Assembly: GCF_001039355.2 (NCBI RefSeq)
Contig: NW_019774325.1
Location: forward strand, 465,833 to 529,832
Length of the DNA stretch: 64,000 bases
Reading direction: 5' to 3'
Source of the DNA: Lingula anatina
Taxonomy: Eukaryota; Brachiopoda; Lingulata; Lingulida; Lingulidae
The notes under the pieces are model-generated. The model was not told the origin of the DNA and did no database searches. It saw nothing but the letters and a program-made list of their open reading frames with translations. The position numbers were made by a program, and so were the translations under genes. Shown one piece after another: positions 12,451 through 23,920 of the stretch (position 1 is its first letter; every line of letters starts with the position of its first letter).

Positions 12451-13035
12451 TTACATAAAATTTAAAAGACTGTGTATTATAAAAGATGATTTAAAACGCT
12501 CCGTTTTTACTTTTGGTATTAAAAATTTGTTGCTGACCCTGAGATTTCTTGGGTTCTTTTGTTTAAACAGATGGTGTAGCTTATTAAAATTCTTGATTTT
12601 TGTAAAAAAGTTCTTAAGTAAAACGACTCTTCTCTCCCTCAGAGAGGTGAGATTACTAGCCTGTAGGGCATCCTTGTAAGTATAAAATGGGTAAATAATT
12701 CTAAGAGCTCTCCTTTGAACAGATTCTAAGCATTCACATTGTTCAGCTGTAAGACCAGGCCCCCACACAGGGCATGCATATTCTAGGACTGATCTAATTA
12801 TTGATTGATATATAACTATTAGATCCTCAGTGGCCAGATTTGCCCTTTTCAACTGCCTTAGATAAAAAAGCTTGGCACAAGACTTTGAATAAATTAACTG
12901 CACATGTTCTGTCCACTTGAGATCAGGGGTCAGAGTTACTCCTAGTAGCTTAAATTTACTCACTTTTTCTACAATTTCTCCATCTACCAATAGTGTTGGA
13001 ATGATATCTATACATTTGGTAAAGTTAAAATCCAT
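12451..13035 (-). pseudogene. Reverse transcriptase C-terminal fragment (nested element)
   Basis: 194-codon frame that begins after the catalytic YADD region: KFKLLGVTLTPDLKW, then the region around LEYACPVWGPGL and RRALRIIYP, which is the thumb and post-thumb part of a jockey/CR1-type reverse transcriptase. No catalytic motif remains, so it is inactive on its own. Confidence 0.8.
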
Positions 13036-13043
13036 ACATTTTG

Positions 13044-13044
13044 N
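13044..13044. other. Unresolved base, probable collapsed gap
   Basis: The N lies just upstream of the reverse-transcriptase fragment, inside the nested element and close to its 5' junction at 13057. Confidence 0.45.
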
Positions 13045-13065
13045 ATGTTCTTAAATAAAAACCTT

Positions 13066-14014
13066 AAATAAAATTCTGGCCCTAACTGGTAACCAGTGCA
13101 GCTGCTTTAAAATTAGAGTGATATGACAATCCCTAGGCTGTAGCATTAAAAGCCGTGCTGAGATATTCTGGATGCGTTGTAAACTTTTGATCTTATCATC
13201 TGGACATCCATATAATACAGAATTGCAATAGCCCAGCCTGGAAGTTACCAATGAGTGTATAACAGTAGCAGCAGATGATTGATTCAGATATTTCCTTATG
13301 GTGCCAATATTCCGAATGTTGAATAAACAAGACCTTGTGATGTTAGAGATCTGTTTGTCCATTGAAAGTGTAGAATCAAAGTGTACTCCTAAATTTTTTT
13401 ACAAGGGTGGAGGATAGTGCCATACTAGCTCCAATTTTAAGTTGCAAGTTATGAGCAAGGCCCTTGTTGTGGGGTTGAGTAATGACTAAAAATTCTGTTT
13501 TTCCATCATTTATCTTCAATTTGTTTGAAATGAGCCAACCTCTGAGGTCTGATATGCAATCAACAGTGGTGTTCACAGACAATGCTGGATCATGGATGTT
13601 ACAAGATGTGTACAACTGGGTATCATCGGCATAAAAGTGGTAACCTATATTATGATAACGCAGAATTGCTCCAAGGGGTAACGTGTAAACACAAACCTTA
13701 AGCGGGCCAAGAACGCTCCCCTGAGGAACACCAAATAAAAGCTGTGAGGGTTCAGAAAGCACACCATTTATATTAACTTGATGCATTCTCCCAACAAGAT
13801 AGGATCATAAAAGATCTAAGGCCTTATCTCTAACCCCTACACTCTTCTCTAGAAATGTCAATAAAACTTTATGGTCTACTGTTTCAAACGCAGCGGACAA
13901 ATCTAACAGTACCAATAACATAGCAGAATGTTTGTCAACACCACTTAACAAATCATTTTTAATTCTCAAAAGTGCAGATTCTGTGCTATGATTGAATTTG
14001 TAGGCTGACTGCAT
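13066..14014 (-). pseudogene. Reverse transcriptase core of the host element, decayed
   Basis: In order on the minus strand: QSAYKFNHSTESALL and LVLLDLSAAFETVDH (palm motif A region), an in-frame stop near 13800, FGVPQGSVLGPL (motif B), YHFYADDTQLY (the catalytic YADD box), a frameshift near 13390, then the thumb region. One stop and one frameshift make it a dead copy. Confidence 0.85.
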
Positions 14015-14035
14015 TTCCTCAACAAGATTGTCATG

Positions 14036-15772
14036 ACGTTAACCCGCTTGGGTTACAGTAAAAGTATTTATAAAAACATCCTTATGTCATTTATAATGTT
14101 CTGAATTACTACAAAATGTATTGGAACGCCATACAAGAATTAAAATTATCATACGTTACCGGAAAATGCGTTACAATTAAGGGCTCTTTTCATAATGTAT
14201 AGACATGGTTAAATTTAACATAGATGTAAAATTGAGACATTCATGAATTTTTGTTTTTATATAAAACTTATGACCTGCCACAAAAGACGTAACAATTTTT
14301 CATTTTCTAAAAATCGTTGACACCGCAAAAACAATCCCAAGCTATTTATTGAGTTGTTTAAAATAAACATTCCGGACATTTTATGAGACGTCAGACACCA
14401 CGCTAGCTTACTGAGTTCTACTTAGTAAAATAACTTGGATGTATTGGAGAATATGGTGCCACGAGAGACAGTAAGGAAGGTTTAAAATTCAGTCAGTTTA
14501 GGGTGGTTTTTTGTGGGAACAGAAAAAAGGTAAATTTCTTTATGATTTAAATTGCTAAACTAATGTTTGTAAAGTTCCACTTGAAGAAACAATTTTTCCG
14601 CTAGCTTATTTTTAATTAATTAAAACACTGCTAAACAGATCTATGTACAGTGTATGGTGTATTGTAGTGAATGTATATTACTTGAAACAATGTGGTTGCA
14701 TTTGTCGAGTTTCACATGCACACATGCTTTATATGCATCTTTTTTCAATGAGGATTTAAGTTTTATAGTATCTATAGATTAACTGTATGGGTGCAGTAGA
14801 CGACAGGGACAAGTGGTGACGTAGACTTGAAAAATATTTTTCAGTGGGTTCTGGCCTTCCTAAAAATTTTATTTGTCAGAAGATTGCAGTGGGCTTCCTA
14901 ATACTGAATAGCTAACGGGACATTTGTTACTATAAACACACAAACAGTGCTCTTACATAAAGAAGCTGAAATGCTTATAGCGCATTCAATTGGTGGAATA
15001 ATGTACAAATAAAACAAATCAATCTTTTTTCTGGCCCCTCAGTTCTGAATACCCAGTATTATATCCATGTTTGCCTTCGAAATGGGGTAGGAAATCAATC
15101 AACGCCCTTCACCTTTTCTCTTTTTTATTGAAATCAAATGTTTACCATCAACTACGAATGCTCAGCATCAGGGGCGGTGAAAGCATGTATTATACTGGTG
15201 AGATAGAAATACGTGTAGCTGGTGGATGAAAGGTCAACCAACTTAAAGCGATATAAACAGACACAAGCCTTTAAAGCCAAAAACGAAAGTTGTTGAGTAA
15301 GCGCGGCCTCGGCGTCGCTGTGCCCATTAAAATGCATGCACCCATGCAGTGCCTATTGTTACACGTAATTACATAAATCTACACATATACTGGTATCTCA
15401 TATGCGAGATAACAGTTAAATCATTACCTATGTTTATTAGAAATGGTATATAAACTCCCTTTACCTTTCACATGGGACCTTGGCGACATTCACAACTGTA
15501 TGCGACTGGAGTGTGTGGCTTAATTTCCTTTCGACCTAGTTACAGAATGACGCACAGGAAACTCCAAGGTAAACAAAACAAGTGACTCTTGTCCGATCTG
15601 ATTGGTCGAGTAGTGCTGAATGATACCCTTCCCCCTGAGAGCCTCGTTTTAGCTGTTTAATGCAAGTTCCAGTATCAGAGTTATTCATAATTAATATTCA
15701 ACATTATGTGGTGGTAACATAGTGTAGTAATAACATTATATATTATCACCGTGCCCGTCAATAATAATAATA
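14036..15772. other. No gene seen
   Basis: AT-rich sequence without recognisable exons, RNA genes or repeats shared with the rest of the window. Confidence 0.5.
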
Positions 15773-16124
15773 AAACTAGAAAAGCACTCCGAGAGCGCAG
15801 GCCTCCGCCAAGGCAGCAAGTTATTATTATTATTGATTGATTATTGATCCGGATCACCACCAAAAACTCATCATCTGTTCGTTGGCCCACTTCTGACACT
15901 TCCTGAAAATTTCATCAAAATCCGTCCATAACTTACTTTTTTTATTATTATTGATTGATTATTGATCCCGATCACCAACAAAAATAAATCAATTCTAAGT
16001 TACCTATTTCTGACCTACCCTGAAAATGACATCAAAATCAGTCCATAACTTTTTGAGTTATGTTGATGACTAACGGACAGAAAGACAAACAGGGGTGAAA
16101 ACATAACCTCCTTGGCGGCGGTAA
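15773..16124. repeat. Dispersed repeat with internal duplication
   Basis: Begins ACTAGAAAAGCACTCCGAG and ends in CCTCCTTGGCGGCGGTAA. The start (GCCTCCGCCAAGG) and end (CCTTGGCGGCGG) are partly complementary. An internal block, TTATTATTGATTGATTATTGATC followed by GATCACCA, occurs twice (about 15830 and 15945), and each copy is followed by a related ATTTCATCAAAATC / GACATCAAAATC stretch ending in GTCCATAACTT. There is one copy in the window; it looks like a member of a dispersed family, from memory of similar repeats in invertebrates. Confidence 0.5.
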
Positions 16125-17066
16125 CGACAGCGATAAGCTAAATTAGATTTTAACTTCCAGAACATCAGATATAGCCAATCCAATTTCAATGTACGAACTG
16201 TTAAAACTGAACATTTCCGAAAGTTTTTTATTTATCTTTTATTTAAATTTTTAAAATCAGTATTTCATTTTGGACTTAATTTGATCTTTATTTAATTAGT
16301 TTATTTTTATTCGAACGCATGTTGATGCACAATCTCAACCTTATGACTGTTCAACTATTCACAAAAATACGTCACTCCGATCGTGTACTCATTTTAAATA
16401 CTAAACTGATAATCCAATGAATTTTCCTAGAGTTTAGGGAAACAAAGTATAAATCAAAGCATAACCTAATTTTACCAATCGTATAATTTATAGCAAACGT
16501 CTTTGAAGAATGCATTATACCAATATAATTAAAATTAAGAAGAAACAATAAAATATAAATAAATGGAAGATCACGTAGAGGTGATACACACAGTAGTACT
16601 TGTACCGGTAACAAAATAAAATAAGACCATATTCTCAATCATATTACTCTGCCAGATGTTTTCTTTTCTGACAATAACAGTGTCCGTATGATATAATTAT
16701 TTTTCAGAAAAGGTTTTCTGGTATAATCATTAAAGCATTTGTATAATAAAATATAGGTTCATTTTTTTGAAATCAGGATTTACTATTATTATTATCAGGT
16801 TACAGTTAATGTTTGCATTACAACAATATACACTGCACACCAATACGTCATTTGCCGCCATGTAACTTTTTAGTCGCAGCTAACAATTCTTGTCCTTATA
16901 TAAAAGCAATGTAAAAACGTCATGCTGGTGTAATAAAACAAATCCTTTCACACTGCCCACACCACACTTGTTGAGTTCAATCGCTTAAGGTCGCGTCTCA
17001 TCTATTTATAATTATTTCAACCAACTGGACGCCAACGCCGACGGCTATGTAACAATACATCTAAAG
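16125..17066. other. No gene seen
   Basis: AT-rich sequence. The 88-codon minus-strand frame at 16372-16638 is hydrophobic and low in complexity, without a family I recognise. Confidence 0.5.
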
Positions 17067-17260
17067 TGGAGGCCTGGACTTTCATTCCTAGGACTACCAC
17101 TCCTCGACCTGGTTTCCCCAAAAAAAGAACTTAAGCCAGGTTCCCTGGCTAAGAACATAATTACCAAGGTAACATAGTCATATGGGCACATGTCACCCTA
17201 TCAGGAGCAGTGTTACAGCACTCCCATGGTAATTCTAGTCAGCTAATCCGAGGAACTGAG

Positions 17261-17291
<31 letters not shown>

Positions 17292-17314
17292 GAAAACTGG
17301 TGCCTGTTACACCG
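17067..17314. repeat. Degraded GGTGTAACAGG-family element
   Basis: GGCCTGGACTTTCATTCCTAGG near 17070 and GTGCCTGTTACACC near 17300 resemble the ends of the 6416-6587 element. A 28-31 nt T-run lies between them at about 17263-17291. Boundaries are approximate. Confidence 0.4.
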
Positions 17315-18482
17315 GTACACCCACTGTCTTAATATATGTAGATTGGCATTGTTTTCCGAGAGATCAAAAGCAAAACCCATTTCATATTTGAATATTATAA
17401 ATGACTACCGGAAACTCTTTCATTTGCAATTTAGATTTTTTTAAAAAAGATAACATCCCGACACGATATCAACTTATCTATCCACCCGTTACAAAACAGG
17501 TACGATATCCCATATCAATTCACCGTTAGTCAACATTAACAAAAATTTTGGATTAAATATTGAGACCAATTTTCTGGCGACAGCTCTTTTATTTCAGGAA
17601 ACTTGTCTATGAGCACCCTTTTGCAGAATGAAACACTATAAAATTAATAGCTACATTACACTTAAGGCAGAACCTGAAAACTTTTATTTCATCGTTTAAT
17701 ATAGAATTTGCATAACAACCTTTACAGAATTCGTATAATAAGTATAAATAAATGCAAAGTCATTTAGACGTTGTAATTATTTATTGGTTAATTTTGACAC
17801 ACCTTTTCTATCAGAAGGTTATAGCGCTCTTTTTGAAGCATATACAATACAATGTACTGGTTCATTTACTAGCTTGCGGATTGTTGTGAGTGTCACTGCC
17901 CGGCTAAAATACGAGACCAAGTGGTGTTCGTTTAATACTCAACATATGTCCTCATCTACGATGCGTTTCCCACATACATTATCAGTTAATTGCTATCGCA
18001 GTCGGTAGCTCCATCTACCGGTGCACAGTGTAATGTTTTAAACACTATATAATGTTAATGAATTACCCCCATCGCAGAATGGACCACAATATTTCATTTC
18101 TGTCCGATTATGTTGTAGAAAAAATGTCTGAACTCTTATTTTTAGCTTCTTATCCATACAAACGAAGGCATCTCTGTCTGACCCGTAATTTTCTCCCCAA
18201 AACAACGCAAAAAACGTGTTACGTAGGGTCAACGCAATCGTTCAGAGATAGGCATAATGTGCACTTTAAATATAATACCGGTACACTGCATAATAGTGAC
18301 AATCACTTTATAAAGTGCGTCAGCAACGAAAGTCAATCAATTGTCTTTTCTATACTACAAAGCTCACCACCTCTTTTCAAGCTAGCAGTTACCAACAGTT
18401 TGGTATAACAATAGTTTTCAAATAAAAAAGAACGAAGGTAAATAAAGAAAAGGCACCATGTTCTGACATGCAAAAGAACCAA
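17315..18482. other. No gene seen
   Basis: AT-rich. The plus-strand frame at 18052-18408 partly overlaps the 3' flank of the TIR gene and has no recognisable domain. Confidence 0.5.
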
Positions 18483-19013
18483 TCAATTATCTTTTGGTCT
18501 GTTTTCCAACAAGGCAAGCTTCAGTCTTTTCCAGAAAATGTCCCTTTTGCGCAGCGGCAGGTCTGGCCAGTAAAGACATTGGCAATGTCGTATCATAATC
18601 CCCATTGGCTGCGGTAGTTGGGTTTTATCAAAACGTTCTTCAAATATGAAAATAACCGAGCGAATGCTCCCTCCAAAGAGCTTAGTCTTGGCCAAATTCA
18701 GTTCAAAATCACAAACCTCGCTTTCCAGAAAGTTTTGAGTAATCCAGAAAATGACACTGTAACTGCCGTCCATGGCTCCTTCAACACTTTGTACAATAGA
18801 GTTGCCGGGAAGTAAATTGCGCTCATGGATACAAAGACGAAAATCGAATTGCTCGTCATTTTCCAGATTTGGGATCAGCTCAGCAACAACCCAGGCCGTA
18901 TCCAGTAAACTATAAGATACAAAGGCGTCAAATATCTTCACAAGGTTGACGTCATCATCTTTTTTCTTTCGTGTTATACGTAAGTATGCACGATTCCTAA
19001 TAACAATTTGCAT
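18483..19013 (-). CDS. TIR-domain protein, Toll-like receptor type (terminal exon or fragment)
   Basis: 176 residues, almost all TIR domain. Box 1 is FDAFVSYS (28-35). Box 2 is CIHERNLLPG (61-70), with N where Toll receptors usually have D (RDxxPG). FLESEVCDFEL follows around 95-105, and box 3 FW is at 160-161. Such domains recruit MyD88-type adaptors in innate immune signalling. No leucine-rich repeats or membrane segment precede it in this frame: a TAA stop lies ten codons upstream of the ATG. The protein is therefore either a free intracellular TIR protein or the last exon of a receptor, entered through an acceptor such as the AG before GAATCGTGCATAC around residue 6. The upstream sequence is tandemly duplicated across this point. 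Confidence 0.75.
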   Translation of the reverse strand: MQIVIRNRAYLRITRKKKDDDVNLVKIFDAFVSYSLLDTAWVVAELIPNLENDEQFDFRLCIHERNLLPGNSIVQSVEGAMDGSYSVIFWITQNFLESEVCDFELNLAKTKLFGGSIRSVIFIFEERFDKTQLPQPMGIMIRHCQCLYWPDLPLRKRDIFWKRLKLALLENRPKDN

Positions 19014-19165
19014 TTTAATGTCCTTTATTCTTTAGCATTGCGTAAGGGCATCCTTTTTTCACCAAAGAAAAACACTTTTCTTTCGTTTTCTTATTAACGT
19101 AAGTATGCACAATTCCTGATAACAATGTGTATTTTTACTTCCTCTATTGTTTAGCATCCCGTTAA
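18958..19165. repeat. Two-unit tandem duplication at the start of the TIR exon
   Basis: ACGTAAGTATGCAC occurs at 18978 and again at 19097, within units of about 119 bp that match along most of their length. The unit spans the first codons of the TIR frame and the candidate splice acceptor on the minus strand. Confidence 0.7.
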
Positions 19166-19871
19166 GTGACTCACTTTGATAAAATGTCAAGTGCAATGTC
19201 ATGCAACTTACTGTAAACATTTATCTTTTTTTTACTCTTCACCTTAAAAATGATTCATTTTTCATAAGATCATAGATACTATGACCTAATAAGGGTATTG
19301 CCTTCAAAAACAATGTATATCGTTATTTTATAAATGTTATCCCATTTAAGCACTCAACATGTCAACGGGTGCCGAGGGGCACTTTTATATTACCACGGCT
19401 TTCGAACATAATGCACGTTTATTATAATTCCATAGCATCTCTACCTGAAATGGGTTTCACCTCAGGTGACTCTAGTTATTTTTCAAACTCGTACCCTTTT
19501 TCAAATTTGCATGCCTGTGTCTATACTTGATCATACTGAGATCACACTGAGTATAATGGCTATTTCAATTGTATAATTGTCGTTAATAATGCTTCATTTC
19601 TGTCAGACGACGAGGAAGTGAATGCCAGCGTCTGCAGACGATTTCACGTAATTCATATGAAGTCATATATCAATTATATTAACGTATATAATAGTCACGT
19701 CGAAGGCTGATTGTGACAGAGAAGATACAATACATCAGGTGTAAAAACTGCAATCAAATGATTTAAAACATATAATGCTGCTTGAGAGCCGCCCACATAG
19801 ATCGTTGGCCCTATTTCATTAGCATTGACAATATGAGTTTTATGGTTTTTGTGAAAAATACTTGTTAGAAG
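19166..19871. other. No gene seen
   Basis: No exon recognised. A short stretch near 19706-19830 weakly resembles the 5' part of the non-LTR element at 21412 (ATTGTGACAGAGAAGATA). Confidence 0.45.
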
Positions 19872-19944
19872 TGGTTCAACTGGGGTTCGAACCCAGGATC
19901 TCTCGCGTGTGAGGCGAGCGTGATAGCCACTACACTATTGAACC
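19872..19944 (-). tRNA. tRNA-Val (anticodon CAC)
   Basis: Read on the minus strand: acceptor GGTTCAA pairs with TTGAACC. The anticodon stem CTCGC/GCGAG encloses the loop CTCACAC, giving anticodon CAC. The T-arm has GGTTCGAAC. Discriminator A lies at 19872. The B box is intact. All arms pair, so it should be functional. Confidence 0.92.
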
Positions 19945-20217
19945 GACATGATACGTGAGTAGAAATCTTTCATTTACTTTTGTAAGTGACTTATCTTATA
20001 AACCTTTTCTTGTGATTTCTTTAAATGGCATTTCAGTATTCCCATCAGAATTTTAGTCCTAACTTTGCCCAAAATGGGGTATACCAGTTTGCACTTTCCC
20101 AGTGCCCATATATAAATTATAAATATTTGTCTTACAATTACCCATTTCTTAATTAAAATAACCAAGACATTACTTGTGTGCTGTAGAGCAAATATTTAAA
20201 TTCACCAAAAAAATTCA

Positions 20218-20448
20218 CCAAATATTTATGTTTGAAAAAATTCTCCAAAGAATCTAACAATAAAAGTGTAATTCATTAAACAGGCCGGTAGAAAATCCTG
20301 CACAGGACAGTTTATCATGCGTTATCATCAGAACAGAGGCCTTATACATAAAGGCCTAAGCGACGGTGAGATAAAATCTCAATCTACCTGCCGTCATGAG
20401 GGCCGCCAGGTGAGAAATAATACCTTCAGGTGAGGTATCCAGGTCTCT

Positions 20449-20509
<61 letters not shown>

Positions 20510-21420
20510 AGGGACGGTCATCTTTTAGTTATTTTGTAGGATAGACGGATGGATTTAAATCCAGTGCTGTGACACATTAAAATCCAGGACTGTAAAACTC
20601 GTTTTAGCCCTGCTGTCTAATCACAAACGGCAAAATGGCAAAATACGACGTAATAACTTCGCATCTTTACTCCCAAACTCCTCTATCAGGGTCACAGATG
20701 CATTTTTATAGACTAGACTATTATTATAATTATTAAACTTTTTGACTTGGACAATCAATGCAGATATCCCGACATCACTGAAATAATAACAAAGTTAGTG
20801 AAGAGAGATCCTCTAACCTTTTTTGTCGAGGAGGCGTCGTTTTCTGTTCAGACGATCCCCCAGCCCGGAAAATTATAGAGAGGTGACCTCTAACACTTTT
20901 TTGATTTGGTCAATCAATGCAAAAATTCTGACATAAATGAGACAGCAACGATAGCTACTGTACATAGTCATGCTTTTTTTGTTAAGATAAGTTAGGTGTA
21001 TTCGACACCCTGGGTATTCCCTTGCGTATCACGAAGTTGGCGAGAAGAAAAACAAGCGTCTCCTTTCCGCCCGTTATTCTTAATTTCCATATATCATATA
21101 TATTATTATTACTCTGGATACCAAGGTGATACTATATGATATGGATAATTCACAGCAGCTTGGCTTCCTCCATGATTCCTACATCTTATACATTATTTAA
21201 TGGCATGAAAACGTTCACCTATGTATATATTACTATACATGTTGTGCTTGACAGACTAAACTTGTCACCAGTTCCTGTTTTGGTATTAAAAGAAAAGAGA
21301 GTAGACAGTAAAGTATACTGAAAAACAAAGGTAGTTGGACACACATGGATATATACTTTTATCTTCACGCCACATTGGTGAAATGTACGACAATGAGAAT
21401 GAATTCAGTCAGTGGACCCA
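20218..21420. repeat. Duplicated unit carrying tRNA-Asn, copy 1
   Basis: Matches 23622-24935 along its length: same tRNA-Asn gene, same flanks, and the same tail around TATATCATATATATTATTATTACTCTGG and GACAGACTAAACTTGTCACC. It ends where the non-LTR element begins. Confidence 0.85.
20443..20516 (+). tRNA. tRNA-Asn (anticodon GTT), copy 1
   Basis: Acceptor GTCTCTG pairs with CAGGGAC, with one G-T pair. D-arm GCGC...GCGC. The anticodon stem TTCGG/CCGAA encloses CTGTTAA, giving GTT. T-arm GGTGG TTCAAGC CCACC. Discriminator G. Full cloverleaf, so probably functional. Confidence 0.95.
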
Positions 21421-22550
21421 TACTTGATTACAAACACGTGGAATGTGGATTGTGACAGAGAAGATATAATACGTTATAATACGTTAATGCTGCACACATT
21501 AATCATTGGCCCTATTAACTTAACACTGTCACCCGAATCTCATAACGTTAGCATCTACTCACAATCAGCTATAGATAGATTGCAGGGCTGTTTTGAGTGT
21601 ACGGATTGGTCTGTGTTGAAATGTGACAACGACATAGAGGATTACACCTTGACTTTGACGGAGTACATACGTTTCTGCGAGGAGATTTGTATACCAACTA
21701 AGACAGTGACCCGGTATCCTAATGACAAGAGATGGATGAATAAAAACGTACGCCAACTAATAAAGGAGAAAGACCAGGCATTCTGCGAAAAACAGAACGA
21801 CCCAGAGACCTATCGCAGAGCTAAACTCCAACTGAAGAAGGCGATAAAAGAAGCTAAGAAATGCATGAAAAGCAAAATAGAGGAAAGCTTTAACATTAAG
21901 AACTCTAGGGAACTGTGGTCAAATATCTCCTTAATTACTAACTACAAGGGCTCAAAACACTCTGCTGACAAAGGAGACGCGTCACTACCGGACAAACTGA
22001 ATGACTTTTATGCACGTTTTCATAAAGACAATAGTTCTTCTACAACGGTTTTACCTCCGCTGACCTATTAGCTGACAATACTGAAGCAGTTCCGCTCACC
22101 ATTCACCCCTGGCAAGTAAAACGGCAATTTATGCGCCTCAATGTTCGTAACGCGTCTGGGCCAGATGGAATTTCACCTCGTGCTGACCAACTTGCGTACG
22201 TCTTTACTGTCATCTACAACTGGTCTCTACAAATCCGCAAAGTACCATTGCTCTGGAAGACGGCGTCTATCATCCCGGTACCAAAATGCAACCGAGTTAC
22301 CAGCTTAAACGATCTTAGACCCGTGGCTATGACTCCGGTGCCCATGAAAATTTTAGAAAAATTAGTTTTAAATTTTATTAAAGAAATTGTGCCGAAAACC
22401 TTGGACCCACTGCAATTCGCTTATCGATCTAACAGAAATGTTGAAGATGCAGTTAATTTGTGCCTACACACTGTACTACAACACTTACATAACAAAAACT
22501 CTTATGCAAGGATTTTATTTATTGACTACAGTTCAGCTTTTAACACAAAT
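21412..22550 (+). pseudogene. Reverse transcriptase N-terminal half, broken
   Basis: Two frames of 219 and about 140 usable codons, separated by a TAG stop near 22070. The second loses its homology after IDYSSAFNT (motif A), before motif B and the catalytic YxDD box, so no active enzyme can be made. Confidence 0.75.
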
Positions 22551-23572
22551 AAATGCTGCGTCGATATATTGAAAAAAAGATACAGCTGTGCACAGCAGTC
22601 GGAGATCGGTACATTCCACTTGTTAGTTACGAACTACTTCCTGGTTTTCACAAGGTCCTTCAAGACCTCAAAAACATCGTTGTAATTGCAGCCCATACCA
22701 TAAAACACCAAAAAATACTTAGATATGGACATATCGGATTATATTAATGCCAAATGTCCACATGACAACGATTTATAGACTCCCGGGAATTATTTCCCCT
22801 TTACGCTTTTTGTCGCGCTGGCGATCGACGCAGCATTTATTTCTAAACAAGTTGACCGCCAATTAAGCACGATTTTGCACCTTCAAGTTCCGTGTCACGT
22901 TTTCATATCATGCATTTATTATTTTTACAAGTTTTCTCTGCCCAAAATGCGTAAAGAAAAAGTGTTATCTTACCATGTTGTTTAGAAAACTTCTTTTTCC
23001 TCCGACAACCCGTCTTCACTGCCGTTCACCTCTATGTTAAAATGACCACTCAGCTTCGTTTCTAATACCACTGCACGTCACTTCCGGCACAATTCTGACC
23101 AATGCTGATCTTCTCCGGTTCCCTTTATTGAAAGCATTCTAGCGTACGGAATTATAATATGGTATAGCGGAACAGCTGGGGAGGAAAGGAAGAAATTAGC
23201 AAACGTTGTAAAAACTGCAAGTAGGATTATCGGGCAGGATCTCCCCAAGCTGGGTGATGTTTTTAAGCACAGGATGGAGAAAAGAATTGTCAACACCATG
23301 AAAGACTCTTTCCATCCTGCATCTTCTCTCTTTACTTTTTTTACCAAGCAACAGTAGACTTTTAACTTTTAAAGGCAGTAAACGCTTTTTAAACAGTTTT
23401 TATCCAAGTGCAGTGACGCATTTTAATTTGATTTCAAAACTAAATTCTTAATTTATTTATTTATTGTATTATTTTATTATTTTACTATGTATATTGCTCC
23501 AATGGAAAATGATTTCTGATTTTTATAATTGGCTAAATAAACTCTTATATTATCTTATCTTATATGAATTTT
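21412..23572 (+). mobile_element. Decayed non-LTR retrotransposon between the duplicated units
   Basis: The pre-RT region (21412-22071) has FECTDWSVL, EEICIPTKTVTRYPNDKRWM and a long lysine-rich helix. RT motifs follow after a stop (22131-22550: SGPDGIS, LRPVAMTPVPMKILEKL, FAYRSNRNVEDAV, LFIDYSSAFNT). The catalytic YxDD part is missing. The sequence at 22690-23080 is unrecognised. The C-terminal block returns at about 23110-23350 (WYSGTAGEERKKLANVVKTA, SRIIGQDLP). It ends in a TTATCTTATCTTAT-type tail near 23572. Probably a CR1/Rex-type element; clade assignment is uncertain. Confidence 0.75.
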
Positions 23573-23602
23573 GTGGTTTTTTGTGAAAAATGTGTTTATA
23601 GT

Positions 23603-23623
23603 GGTTCAACTGGGGTTCGAACC
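23603..23623 (-). pseudogene. tRNA-Val remnant at duplication junction
   Basis: The 21 bp here equal the 3' part of the tRNA-Val gene at 19872-19944 (acceptor strand plus part of the T-arm) and are fused directly to the tRNA-Asn unit. About 595 bp separate the two points in copy 1 counted from 19893 to 20218 plus the shared flank; the intervening tRNA body is deleted in this copy. Confidence 0.8.
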
Positions 23624-23846
23624 AAATATTTATGTTTGAAAAAATTCTCCAAAGAATCTAAAAATAAAAGTGTAATTCATTAAACAGGCCCGTAGAAATT
23701 CCTGCACAGGACAGTTTATCATGCGTTATCATCAGCACAGAGGCCTTATACATAAAGGCCTAAGCGACGGTGAGATAAAATCTCAATATACCTGCCGTCA
23801 TGAGGGCCGCCAGGTGAAAAATAATGCCTTCAGGTGAGGTATCCAG

Positions 23847-23852
23847 GTCTCT

Positions 23853-23913
<61 letters not shown>

Positions 23914-23920
23914 AGGGACG
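23847..23920 (+). tRNA. tRNA-Asn (anticodon GTT), copy 2
   Basis: Identical in sequence to the gene at 20443-20516, although its flanks differ at many positions. This indicates selection on the tRNA body or recent exchange between copies. Confidence 0.95.

Larger units (their letters stand above)
12298..13057 (-). mobile_element. Second non-LTR element nested in the first
   Basis: This segment has its own TTA-triplet tail (12298-12318 on the plus strand) and a different reverse transcriptase C-terminal region. The 7-bp sequence AAAACCT flanks it on both sides (12291-12297 and 13058-13064), as expected of a target-site duplication. Leaving it out, with one duplication, the host element's reading frame is continuous across the junction. 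It carries the N at 13044, so its 5' part may be incomplete. Confidence 0.8.
11818..14035 (-). mobile_element. 5'-truncated non-LTR retrotransposon (CR1/L2-like), interrupted
   Basis: Minus-strand element reading from about 14035 down to a TTA-repeat tail at 11818-11840. It keeps the fingers/palm part of reverse transcriptase, the thumb region (LHWLPVRARILFK) and the C-terminal conserved block (NLAPPYI, RSLRS, WNKLP near 12290-12080). The C-terminal block is split from the rest by a second element (12298-13057). It lacks the endonuclease and N-terminal parts, so it is 5'-truncated. Assigned to the CR1/L2 group by general resemblance only. Confidence 0.8.

Noticed and set aside
23078-23347. 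89-codon minus-strand frame
   Set aside because: Antisense of the C-terminal reverse transcriptase block read on the plus strand.
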